NCBI GenBank assembly: GCA_900542055.1
Contig: UQMA01000001.1
Span: 17,655 to 81,654 of the forward strand
From: an uncultured Azospirillum sp.
GTDB taxonomy: Bacteria; Pseudomonadota; Alphaproteobacteria; RF32; CAG-239
Length of the DNA: 64,000 nt
Reading direction: 5' to 3'
Under the pieces are notes generated by a model. That model worked only from the letters and a program-made list of their open reading frames with translations, searched no databases and was not told the DNA's origin. Shown here one piece after another: positions 15,363 through 22,344 of this stretch. The position numbers were made by a program, and so were the translations under genes. Each line of letters starts with the position of its first letter. Within the stretch, counting starts at the first letter, position 1.

Positions 15363-16760
15363 TTGTTAGATTTAAAACCGATTATGATTTCCGGCAAAGA
15401 AGTCTTGCCTCTTATTGAAGGAGGAAAAGGCATAAACGCCAGTGATGGCCGTAGCAGCGGTGCTTGGGCACATGAAAACTGTGTAGGCACTTTTTCTGGT
15501 GTAAGTCCGGATTTTTATGATGAAAAAGGAAATGTCGTTGCCGAGATTTTCACCAGAAAAACTCGTGCGGAACGCCATCAAGAAATGATTGAAATGGCTA
15601 TTAAAGGCGGCATTGCACAAGCCGAAGTCGCTCACGAAATCTCAAACGGCAACGGACGCATCCACATGAATATGCTATGGGAAATGGCAGATTCGCAAGC
15701 CGTTCTGGAAGGCGTACTTTCTAAAGCAAAAGGACTTATCAACGGCATTACATGCGGTGCTGGCATGCCTTATCATCTCGGAGAATTAGCTACAAAATTC
15801 GGAGTTTATTACTACCCTATTGTATCATCGGCACGCGCTTTTAATATTTTATGGAAACGCGCCTATAACCGTTTTACAGAATTTTTAGGTGGAGTAGTTT
15901 ACGAAGATCCATGGCTGGCAGGCGGACACAACGGTTTGTCAAACGCCGAAAATCCTGAAAAACCGGAAACCCCGTACAATCGCATTGTGGAACTGCGCCG
16001 TTTAATGAATAGCTATGGTTTGAACGCAATTCCTATTATTTTGGCCGGTGGAATTTGGTCATTAAAAGATTGGGAAAGCTATATTAACAATCCAGATATC
16101 GGAAAAATTGCTTTTCAGTTCGGAACAAGGCCGATGATTACAAAAGAAAGCCCAATAAGCGAAGCTTGGAAAAAAGTAATGATGCACGTCAGAAAAGGCG
16201 ATGTCATATTGCAGCGTTTCAGTCCGACAGGTTTCTTTTCTTCTGCGATAAAAAACACTTTTCTCGAAAAGCTGATTTTGCGCAAAAACGGTGAAATAGC
16301 CTTTAAAACACAAGCTGAAGGAGAATATTCGGAACCTTTGAAAATTAATGATCATAAAACTGTTTTCATTAAATCGGCAGACAAAGAAAAAGCTATGAAC
16401 CAAATTAACGCCGGTTTAACCGAAATCAAAGAAACGCCGGATGAAACGGTTGTATTTATGACACCGGAAGACTGGGAACAAATGAAAGAAGACCGTAAAA
16501 ACTGCGTAGGCTGTTTGTCACAATGCCAATTTTCGACATGGTGCGCATCATCGCCAACTAAATCAACTGGAAAAATTCCGGATCCCCGCACTTACTGCAT
16601 TCATAAAACCTTATACGAAGTCGGACACGGCGGCAGCGTAAAAGACCATTTGTTGTTTGCAGGACATCAAGTTTACCGTTTTGCCACGGATCCGCTTTAC
16701 CGCAACGGATGCATTCCGAGTGTGAAAGAGTTGATTGACCGCATTAAAAACGGCGAATAA
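15363..16760 (+). CDS. Nitronate monooxygenase-like flavoprotein with C-terminal cysteine cluster
   Basis: A TIM-barrel FMN protein of the nitronate monooxygenase / 2-nitropropane dioxygenase superfamily. The barrel signatures ITCGAGMPYHL, the AGGHNGL loop with the catalytic-type histidine, IPIILAGGIW and IAFQFGTRPM are present. Unlike typical family members (about 320-360 residues) it has an extra C-terminal part with a cysteine-rich stretch, NCVGCLSQCQFSTWC, and another Cys at RTYC, which may bind a metal or iron-sulfur cluster. The start is a TTG at 15363 with a GAAAGG site eight bases upstream; MISGKEV is a downstream alternative. It stands alone and ends at a terminator. The substrate is unknown. 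Confidence 0.82.
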   Translation: MLDLKPIMISGKEVLPLIEGGKGINASDGRSSGAWAHENCVGTFSGVSPDFYDEKGNVVAEIFTRKTRAERHQEMIEMAIKGGIAQAEVAHEISNGNGRIHMNMLWEMADSQAVLEGVLSKAKGLINGITCGAGMPYHLGELATKFGVYYYPIVSSARAFNILWKRAYNRFTEFLGGVVYEDPWLAGGHNGLSNAENPEKPETPYNRIVELRRLMNSYGLNAIPIILAGGIWSLKDWESYINNPDIGKIAFQFGTRPMITKESPISEAWKKVMMHVRKGDVILQRFSPTGFFSSAIKNTFLEKLILRKNGEIAFKTQAEGEYSEPLKINDHKTVFIKSADKEKAMNQINAGLTEIKETPDETVVFMTPEDWEQMKEDRKNCVGCLSQCQFSTWCASSPTKSTGKIPDPRTYCIHKTLYEVGHGGSVKDHLLFAGHQVYRFATDPLYRNGCIPSVKELIDRIKNGE

Positions 16761-16770
16761 ATATAATAAA

Positions 16771-16805
16771 TAAAAACCTCCGATTTTCATCGGAGGTTTT
16801 TATTT
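16771..16805. terminator. Bidirectional terminator
   Basis: AAAAACCTCCGATTTTCATCGGAGGTTTTT type hairpin (AAAACCTCCGA / TCGGAGGTTTT) lies between the rightward flavoprotein gene and the leftward BI-1 gene, with A and T runs on either side. Confidence 0.88.
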
Positions 16806-16817
16806 AACTGCGATAAA

Positions 16818-17531
16818 CTATTTACGATCACCCATAATTCTGAGCAAAGCCATAAACAAGTTAATAAAATCAAGATACAATGATAATGCGCCAACAATAA
16901 CTTTTCGTCCTTGCATATCGCTTGTATCCGAAGACATATAAATTTCACGAATTTTTTGTGTATCATAAGCTGTTAAACCTACAAACACAAAAACTGTTAC
17001 AAATGACAAAGCATAATAAAAAGCTGAGCTCTGCATAAAAATATTAACTATAGAAGCAATAATAATTCCCCAGAGTCCCATACGTAAAAAAGAGCCCCAA
17101 GAAGTTAAATCGCGCTTTGTTGTATATCCGTAAAGGCTCATTGCTCCGAAAGTTCCGGCTGTTATCAAAAACACCCTTGTCATACTCGCGCTTGTATAAA
17201 CCATAAATATCGGAGCCAGCGAAATTCCGATTAAAGCAGAATACAAAACAAAAACACCGCGAACCTGACTGAGTGTACCGCGTTGAACAACATGTCCGAA
17301 AGCAAAAACAACAATCAAAGGAGCCAGAAAAAACAGCCATCCCAAACCGGACATTCCGCCGCGGGCATCAAACATCATCCCGAGCATTGAAGTATTGGCA
17401 ACGATAAAAGCTGCTAATGCCGTTATCAGCAAACCACCGGCCATATAATTATATACACTAACTAAATAGCTGCGCAAACCTTCGTCTATGTCAGCTCTTT
17501 CCACTGCTGAAGTATAATTTCTTTCAAGCAT
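16818..17531 (-). CDS. Bax inhibitor-1 family membrane protein
   Basis: A seven-helix inner-membrane protein of the BI-1/YccA/YbhL family. Conserved family elements include LRSYLVSVYNYMAGGLLITALAAF in the first helix region, SLYGYTTKRDLTSWG, VGLTAYDTQKIRE and the C-terminal ALSLYLDFINLFMALLRIMG with the aspartate that belongs to the pH-sensing pair in characterised homologues. Length (237) is normal. The family includes calcium-leak channels and FtsH modulators; which role holds here cannot be decided from sequence. It stands alone, 69 bases from the next gene on the same strand. Confidence 0.93.
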   Translation of the reverse strand: MLERNYTSAVERADIDEGLRSYLVSVYNYMAGGLLITALAAFIVANTSMLGMMFDARGGMSGLGWLFFLAPLIVVFAFGHVVQRGTLSQVRGVFVLYSALIGISLAPIFMVYTSASMTRVFLITAGTFGAMSLYGYTTKRDLTSWGSFLRMGLWGIIIASIVNIFMQSSAFYYALSFVTVFVFVGLTAYDTQKIREIYMSSDTSDMQGRKVIVGALSLYLDFINLFMALLRIMGDRK

Positions 17532-17600
17532 TTATTTCTCCCAATTATTAAAACTTTCTACAAATAATATAGTTTTTTTATTCATCGAAATCAAGCAGGA

Positions 17601-18311
17601 TTAAATATAGACATTCAATTTTGAGCCGTTTTCTTTAAGCCATTTTCTTCCATCAGCCGCATTTTTTGCCAAAACATCAACACATTGCCAAAATGCCGGC
17701 GAATGATCCGGATGTTTTAAATGCGCCGTTTCATGAGCGACCAAATAATCTATAACAAAATCCGGAGCCAGCATTATCCGCCAGCTGTAATTTATATTTC
17801 CTAAAGAAGAGCAACTGCCCCAACGCGATTTTGTATCTTTAATAACCACTCGGTTGACTTTTTTTTCAATTAAAGCCGCTTTGGCTTCAGACATTTCCCA
17901 AAGCACTTTTTGAGCTTGTTTTTTTATAAAATCTTTAACACGGCGCGACAAAAAATCTTTTTCTCCTGAAACCAGTAGATTTTCCCCCTCAACTTGCACG
18001 CCGAAATACTGTTCTGGACAATGTCGGATTAAAAATTCTTTTCCGCCTATACTTATTTTATCCCCATCTGAAAAAGACTTTTGCAAAGGCAATTTTGCCA
18101 AATGTTCATCAATCCATTTTTTTTGAGATTTGACGAAAGCAAGCGCCTGCTGTTTTCCGCATCTTTTCGGAACAGTCAAAACCGGAATTCTGTTTTTGGA
18201 ATCAATCCGCAACCCCAGCCTTTTGGCTCTGGCTGAAAAAACTATTTTCAGTTCAAAATTCAATTCATCAGTTAAATCAAACATCTTTCCAGTTAACAAT
18301 GTAATTTTCAT
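17601..18311 (-). CDS. YgjP-like (DUF45) zinc metallopeptidase
   Basis: A cytosolic zinc protein of the DUF45/M48-like 'SprT-WLM' group. The HETAHLKHPDH motif (HExxHxxxxxH, about residue 193-203) supplies the zinc ligands, with the usual RWGSCSSLGNINYSW and WRIMLAPDFVIDYLVAHE lead-in. Length is normal. The reported start at 18311 overlaps the upstream ycgN-like gene by 35 bases; an internal ATG at 18284 (MFDLTDEL), overlapping by eight and preceded by GGAAAG, is equally plausible. It is the last gene of a dnaB-ycgN-DUF45 group. The substrate is unknown; relatives in this fold process DNA-protein crosslinks or unfolded proteins. Confidence 0.85.
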   Translation of the reverse strand: MKITLLTGKMFDLTDELNFELKIVFSARAKRLGLRIDSKNRIPVLTVPKRCGKQQALAFVKSQKKWIDEHLAKLPLQKSFSDGDKISIGGKEFLIRHCPEQYFGVQVEGENLLVSGEKDFLSRRVKDFIKKQAQKVLWEMSEAKAALIEKKVNRVVIKDTKSRWGSCSSLGNINYSWRIMLAPDFVIDYLVAHETAHLKHPDHSPAFWQCVDVLAKNAADGRKWLKENGSKLNVYI

Positions 18312-18783
18312 ATTCGTCGTCTTTTACTTCACTTTCAGAAATCAACAAACGTCCTCTGACCGATTGAAAAGCTTCGTGCACGCTATTTTTATTTCCACTT
18401 ACCAGCGGATGCCACTCAGGCAAATCCTTACCGTTTTCCAACAGCCAATAAGCACAGGTTTTAGGCAGCCAGCGCGGACGTTCTTTAAGCGCGGCGCGGT
18501 TAACACTTCGGCAATCAGGAACTTTTGCAAAACGGTTTTCATAAATTCGGCACAAACAACTTTTGCTGTCCAAAAAACGGCATTTAACACAGGTAAAATA
18601 AATTTTACCGCCGATTTCTAGTTTATTCAGGCAACATTTTCCGCAACCATCGCAAAGTAACTCCCATTCTTGAGCTGTCATTTCATCAAGCTTTTTCTTT
18701 TTCCAGAATTCCGGCTCTACTTTATTTTCATCGGCACGATATGTATTTTGCACAACAATCGTATATTGTTTTTTGTTATCCAT
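18277..18783 (-). CDS. YcgN-family cysteine cluster protein (UPF0260)
   Basis: A 168-residue cytosolic protein. The defining CDGCGKCCLNKL motif, FTCVKCRFLD, CLCRIYENRF and the later PDCRSVN supply many conserved cysteines, a pattern seen in YkgJ/YcgN proteins proposed to bind zinc or an iron-sulfur cluster. The conserved ending LPEWHPLVSG is also present. It follows dnaB by four bases and overlaps the DUF45 gene at its 3' end, so the three are likely one transcript. The biochemical function of the family has not been established. Confidence 0.92.
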   Translation of the reverse strand: MDNKKQYTIVVQNTYRADENKVEPEFWKKKKLDEMTAQEWELLCDGCGKCCLNKLEIGGKIYFTCVKCRFLDSKSCLCRIYENRFAKVPDCRSVNRAALKERPRWLPKTCAYWLLENGKDLPEWHPLVSGNKNSVHEAFQSVRGRLLISESEVKDDEYENYIVNWKDV

Positions 18784-18787
18784 AAAA

Positions 18788-20251
18788 TTATCCTATTTGT
18801 TCAGGCAGTTGCTCATCACGAATAAAATTACCGAATTGCGCAAACTCACCGTTCCAAGATAAATCGACTTTTCCTGTAGGACCATGACGGTGTTTGCCGA
18901 TAATAACTTCTGCGCGATATTTGGTCGCTTTCATTTTCTGCTCCCATTTATCATGCTTTTCCTGACTGTAATTTTTATCGGTTTCTTTCGGTTCTTCATT
19001 TTGAATATAATAATTCTCACGATAAACAAACAAAACAATATCAGCGTCTTGTTCAATAGAACCGGATTCGCGCAAATCCGACATTAACGGTCTTTTATCA
19101 TCACGTTGCTCAACGCCTCGGTTCAGCTGTGATAAAGCGATAACCGGCACATTAAGTTCTTTTGCCATAATTTTAAGCCCGCGGGAAATTTCCGACAATT
19201 CCTGCACACGATTAGCCTCGCCTCTTTTTGAACTGCCCATAATCAATTGAATATAGTCAATAACTATAAGTCCTAATCCTTTGGTTCGTTTCAGACGGCG
19301 GGCGCGGTTGCGAATAGCATTGATAGAAAGCCCCGGAGTATCATCAATATACAAAGGCATTTTTTCAAGTGAACGGATAACTTCCGCGATACGCCCAAAC
19401 TCTCCGCTGTCAATATCGCCGTTACGCATTTTTTGCGAAGAAATACCCGCTGTTGACGATAAAATACGCGTAGCAAGCTGATCTGCTGACATTTCCAAAG
19501 AAAAGAAAGCAACCCCGCGAGATTTATCTTCAAAATTTGCGCTGTCACGGCTCATTAATTCAGCAACATTATAAGCTATATTGGTAGCCAACGCCGTTTT
19601 TCCCATGGCAGGACGTCCGGCAAGAATAATCAAATCCGAATTATTCAAACCGCCGGTACGTTTGTCAAGATCATCCAGTCCGGTAGATATTCCCGAAATA
19701 TTGCCTTCACGCTGATATGCTTTTTCTATTGTATTCAAAGACGCGGTTAAAGCTTCCGAAAAATCAACAAAGCCACGGCTTGCATCTCCTTTGTCAGACA
19801 AATCATACAATCTTTTTTCAGCTTCTTCAATTTGTGTTGCCGCGTTCGAATCAATATCTTCTTTCATAGCGTGGTTGACAATATCATAACCAGTCGCTAT
19901 CAGTTCCCGCCGCAAATACTGCTCATAAATATATTGCGCATAATATTCCGGATTTGTAAGCGGCGATGAACTTTCTGCCAATTTAATCAAATATTTATAG
20001 CCACCGACATCATTCAAAGAACCTTCTTGCTCAAAATAATTTTTCAGCGTTATTGTATCGGCAACATGTCCGCGCAAAATAAGCTTTGATATAACCTCGT
20101 AAATTTTTGCATGTATCGGATCTGCAAAATGGTTGGGCTTAAGATAGTCCGAAATCGATTCGAAAGCTTTATTATTTGCGAGCAATGCGCCCAATAGGGC
20201 TTGTTCAGCCTCAATATTCTGCGGTAAAGACGTGATGTCGGGCTTTTCCAT
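18788..20251 (-). CDS. dnaB: Replicative DNA helicase
   Basis: The hexameric 5'-3' helicase of the replication fork. The N-terminal DnaG-interacting domain begins LPQNIEAEQALLGALL, the RecA-like C-terminal domain has Walker A GRPAMGKTAL (about residues 212-221), VAFFSLEMSADQLATRIL, the Walker B VIDYIQLI and the arginine-finger region RESGSIEQDADIV. Length (487) is standard and no intein is present. It is the first gene of the dnaB-ycgN-DUF45 set. A 188-base gap separates it from the divergent small membrane gene; I see no clear promoter there. Confidence 0.98.
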   Translation of the reverse strand: MEKPDITSLPQNIEAEQALLGALLANNKAFESISDYLKPNHFADPIHAKIYEVISKLILRGHVADTITLKNYFEQEGSLNDVGGYKYLIKLAESSSPLTNPEYYAQYIYEQYLRRELIATGYDIVNHAMKEDIDSNAATQIEEAEKRLYDLSDKGDASRGFVDFSEALTASLNTIEKAYQREGNISGISTGLDDLDKRTGGLNNSDLIILAGRPAMGKTALATNIAYNVAELMSRDSANFEDKSRGVAFFSLEMSADQLATRILSSTAGISSQKMRNGDIDSGEFGRIAEVIRSLEKMPLYIDDTPGLSINAIRNRARRLKRTKGLGLIVIDYIQLIMGSSKRGEANRVQELSEISRGLKIMAKELNVPVIALSQLNRGVEQRDDKRPLMSDLRESGSIEQDADIVLFVYRENYYIQNEEPKETDKNYSQEKHDKWEQKMKATKYRAEVIIGKHRHGPTGKVDLSWNGEFAQFGNFIRDEQLPEQIG

Positions 20252-20439
20252 TCCAAGATGACCTTTCTATAAAAAACTGTTTTCTTTCTTCTATCAAATA
20301 AAACCTATTTTTCAAAGCCAATTTTTGACAAATGTGATTCATTAAGTTCAAAAGCAATTTTTATCAATTTATAAGACTTGTTTTTACGAAAAAAATATTT
20401 TATTCTGCCTCCGTTTTCAAAAAAATGACAGGATAAAAA

Positions 20440-20874
20440 ATGAGTGGAGAAAATAGCAACAGTTGGCTAAAACGCTTTTTTAAAATTTTTCTGTTTTCAC
20501 CGGTTAATATGGTGTTTATCGTCGCATTGCTTTGGTTTGCGGCAAAAGCTTATATTTGGGAACCCTCTTTTTCAAACAAAATAATTGTTTATGCTATACT
20601 CGGACTCTGGATTTTTTGGATTATTGCAAGATATATGATAATTTTATTTGTGGCTTTAGCATTGCTTGCCGGAGGCTATTACGCCTATTACCAATATTCT
20701 CACCGTGAACAGCGAAAATGCGAAGAAACCGGCGGATATTGGAATAAAAAAACAAACACTTGCGAAGCCAAACGCACCATTTTGGAAAAAATAGACACGT
20801 TCATCAAAGAACAAATGGAAATATATTTTCCAACTAAAAAGAACAATGAAGATAAGAAAGAAACCGCTGAATAG
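20440..20874 (+). CDS. Hypothetical membrane protein
   Basis: A 144-residue protein with three hydrophobic segments (about residues 17-37, 45-62, 62-85), a spaced Cys pair in the C-terminal domain (RKCEETGGYWNKKTNTCEAK) and a charged lysine/glutamate-rich tail. The CxxxGGxW...TxTC arrangement is reminiscent of small disulfide-bonded periplasmic modules that end with a 'GGYWxxxxxxC' motif. A TGACAGGA-type ribosome-binding site precedes the ATG. I do not recognise the family. It stands alone between the dnaB upstream region and a terminator. Confidence 0.6.
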   Translation: MSGENSNSWLKRFFKIFLFSPVNMVFIVALLWFAAKAYIWEPSFSNKIIVYAILGLWIFWIIARYMIILFVALALLAGGYYAYYQYSHREQRKCEETGGYWNKKTNTCEAKRTILEKIDTFIKEQMEIYFPTKKNNEDKKETAE

Positions 20875-20892
20875 TTTTTCTACAACATTATA

Positions 20893-20919
20893 AAAAAGCC
20901 TCTTAACGAGGCTTTTTTT
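20893..20919 (+). terminator. Terminator
   Basis: AAAAAAGCCTC-ttaac-GAGGCTTTTTTT is a perfect hairpin with a T run, just after the small membrane gene and before the tRNA on the other strand. Confidence 0.9.
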
Positions 20920-20921
20920 GT

Positions 20922-20998
20922 TGGCGTACCCGAAGGGATTCGAACCCATGACCTTTGGCGTCGGAGGCCAACACTCTATCCAGCTGAGCTACGGGTAC
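20922..20998 (-). tRNA. tRNA-Arg (anticodon CCG)
   Basis: Reading leftward: acceptor GTACCCG/CGGGTAC, D arm with AGCTCAGCTGG, anticodon stem TTGGC/GCCAA with loop CTCCGAC (anticodon CCG), T arm GGTTCGAATCC, and an encoded CCA. It decodes CGG. Confidence 0.97.
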
Positions 20999-21076
20999 AT
21001 ATACTCTAAAACAAAAACAGTAATAGCGCTAAAAAAAACAAAATGCTACATTTTTTTTAATTTATACAAATAATTC

Positions 21077-21105
21077 TTGACTTTTAGCCAGAAAATGGCT
21101 ATTAA
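21077..21105 (+). promoter_or_regulatory. Candidate promoter of rpmB
   Basis: TTGACT (21077-21082) and TATTAA (21100-21105) are 17 bases apart, giving a 5' leader of about 28 bases before the rpmB start at 21140. A TTG in the -35 box could be mistaken for a start codon. Confidence 0.55.
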
Positions 21106-21139
21106 CAGGCAACAAGTTTGTTTTTCAAGGATTGGAATA

Positions 21140-21505
21140 ATGGTAAAAAAATGTGATATTTCGGGCACCGGCGTTATGAGCGGTAACAATGTAAGCCACG
21201 CGAACAACCGCAGCCGTCGTCGTTTTATGCCCAACTTGCAAATTGTTTCACTGTTCAGTGAAGCTTTAAATAAATTTTTCAAATTGAAAATTTGCTCAAA
21301 AACTTTGCGTTCAATTGAACACAATGGCGGTTTGGATGCTTATTTGGAATCTACTTCCTGCAACAAATTGACTCCTGAAGCTCAGAAAATCAAAAAATCT
21401 GTTGCCAAGAAAAAAGGCGTTGCAGAAAAAACTGTAGCTAAAGCTGCTCCTAAAGCTATACCGGCACGTGTTGCAAAAGTTGCCGCAAAAAATGCTGCTA
21501 AATAA
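21140..21505 (+). CDS. rpmB: 50S ribosomal protein L28 with basic C-terminal extension
   Basis: The L28 core is MVKKCDISGTGVMSGNNVSHANN...RRRFMPNLQ at the N-terminus, ending with the typical KICSKTLRSIEHNGGLDAYL. The protein is 121 residues, longer than the usual 75-100, because of a lysine/alanine/valine-rich tail, a form seen in several alphaproteobacteria. The start at 21140 is chosen over an upstream TTG at 21077, which lies in the promoter; AAGG precedes the ATG by about ten bases. It is a single-gene unit closed by a terminator. Confidence 0.96.
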   Translation: MVKKCDISGTGVMSGNNVSHANNRSRRRFMPNLQIVSLFSEALNKFFKLKICSKTLRSIEHNGGLDAYLESTSCNKLTPEAQKIKKSVAKKKGVAEKTVAKAAPKAIPARVAKVAAKNAAK

Positions 21506-21525
21506 TCGCGCATTTAATTTGATAT

Positions 21526-21556
21526 AAAAAAGACCACCGTTAAGGTGGTTTTTTTA
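21526..21556 (+). terminator. rpmB terminator
   Basis: AAAAGACCACC-gttaa-GGTGGTTTTTTT-type hairpin with a T run, about 20 bases after the rpmB stop. Confidence 0.88.
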
Positions 21557-21565
21557 TGCTTTTTC

Positions 21566-21591
21566 AAAGCCCCTTTGAAAGGGGCTTTTAT
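21566..21591 (-). terminator. grpE terminator
   Basis: AAAGCCCC-tttg-AAAGGGGCTTTT-type hairpin immediately downstream of the grpE stop, flanked by A/T runs; it serves the leftward transcript. Confidence 0.75.
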
Positions 21592-22167
21592 TTATTTGCT
21601 GACAACAACCATCGCTTCACGCAGCAAACGATCATTTATCATATATCCTGTCTGCAATTCGGCAATTATTGTTCCTGCCGGTTTGGTTTTGTCTTCGACT
21701 TCTTGCACCACTTGATGAAAAGAGGGATTAAAAACTTTTCCCATAGCCTCCATTTTGGTAACTCCGAATTTGCCCAAAACCTTCATCAACTCCGATTCTG
21801 TCAGCTCAACGCCTTTGCGGAACTGTTCCATTTGTTCAGCGTCGCTGTTTCCGGCTGCGTCAAGAGCACGTTGTAAATTATCGGCAACACTCAATAATTC
21901 TTTTGCAAAAGATGAAATTGCATATTTGGAATTTTTTTCAATTTCTTGTGCACATCTTTTTTTGGTGTTCTCCAAATCGGCATAAGCGCGCAAATAATCT
22001 TCCTTCAATTTGGCGTTATCTTTTTGCAAAGCTTCAATATCCGCTTTCATATTGTCGGCAGCGGTATTTTCTTCTTGTTCTTCAAGAATTTCCGCTTCTG
22101 AATTTTCGGCAATATCCTCAATATTTTCGATTTCGGAATTTGTATTGTTATTTTTATGTTTTTTCAT
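21592..22167 (-). CDS. grpE: Nucleotide exchange factor GrpE
   Basis: Releases ADP from DnaK and acts as a thermosensor. After a poorly conserved acidic N-terminus with a long coiled coil (about residues 35-80), the domain shows RAYADLENTKKRCAQE, FAKELLSVADNLQRALD, FGVTKMEAMGKVFNPSFHQVV and ETD-like VEDKTKPAGTIIAELQTGYMINDRLLREAMV. These are the family signatures. It is divergent from the glycogen-synthase-like gene and is not linked to dnaK or hrcA in this window. The upstream region holds the same promoter pattern as groES and dnaJ. Confidence 0.97.
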   Translation of the reverse strand: MKKHKNNNTNSEIENIEDIAENSEAEILEEQEENTAADNMKADIEALQKDNAKLKEDYLRAYADLENTKKRCAQEIEKNSKYAISSFAKELLSVADNLQRALDAAGNSDAEQMEQFRKGVELTESELMKVLGKFGVTKMEAMGKVFNPSFHQVVQEVEDKTKPAGTIIAELQTGYMINDRLLREAMVVVSK

Positions 22168-22218
22168 TTTTTCCTCTTTAACTTTTTAACAAAAGCTCAT
22201 ATATTTCACTTATATAAA

Positions 22219-22247
22219 ATTTAGTAATTAAAGCCTGACAAGTCAAG
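22219..22247 (-). promoter_or_regulatory. Candidate heat-shock-type promoter of grpE
   Basis: Minus strand CTTGAC (22247-22242), 17 bases, CTAAAT (22224-22219). It differs from the groES pair in one of the twelve box positions. About 45 bases separate it from the grpE start, with AGAGGAAAAA as ribosome-binding site. Confidence 0.55.
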
Positions 22248-22344
22248 TACAGAAGTTTTTATTTGCGTTTTAATCAATTCTTAAAATTGATGGCATAATC
22301 TTTATACAAATTGGCTTGATTATTTTGAAAATGAGAGAATTGTT

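Noticed and set aside
21077..21139. L28 frame starting at TTG 21077
   Set aside because: It lies in the -35 box of the rpmB promoter and L28 proteins begin at MVKK, at 21140.
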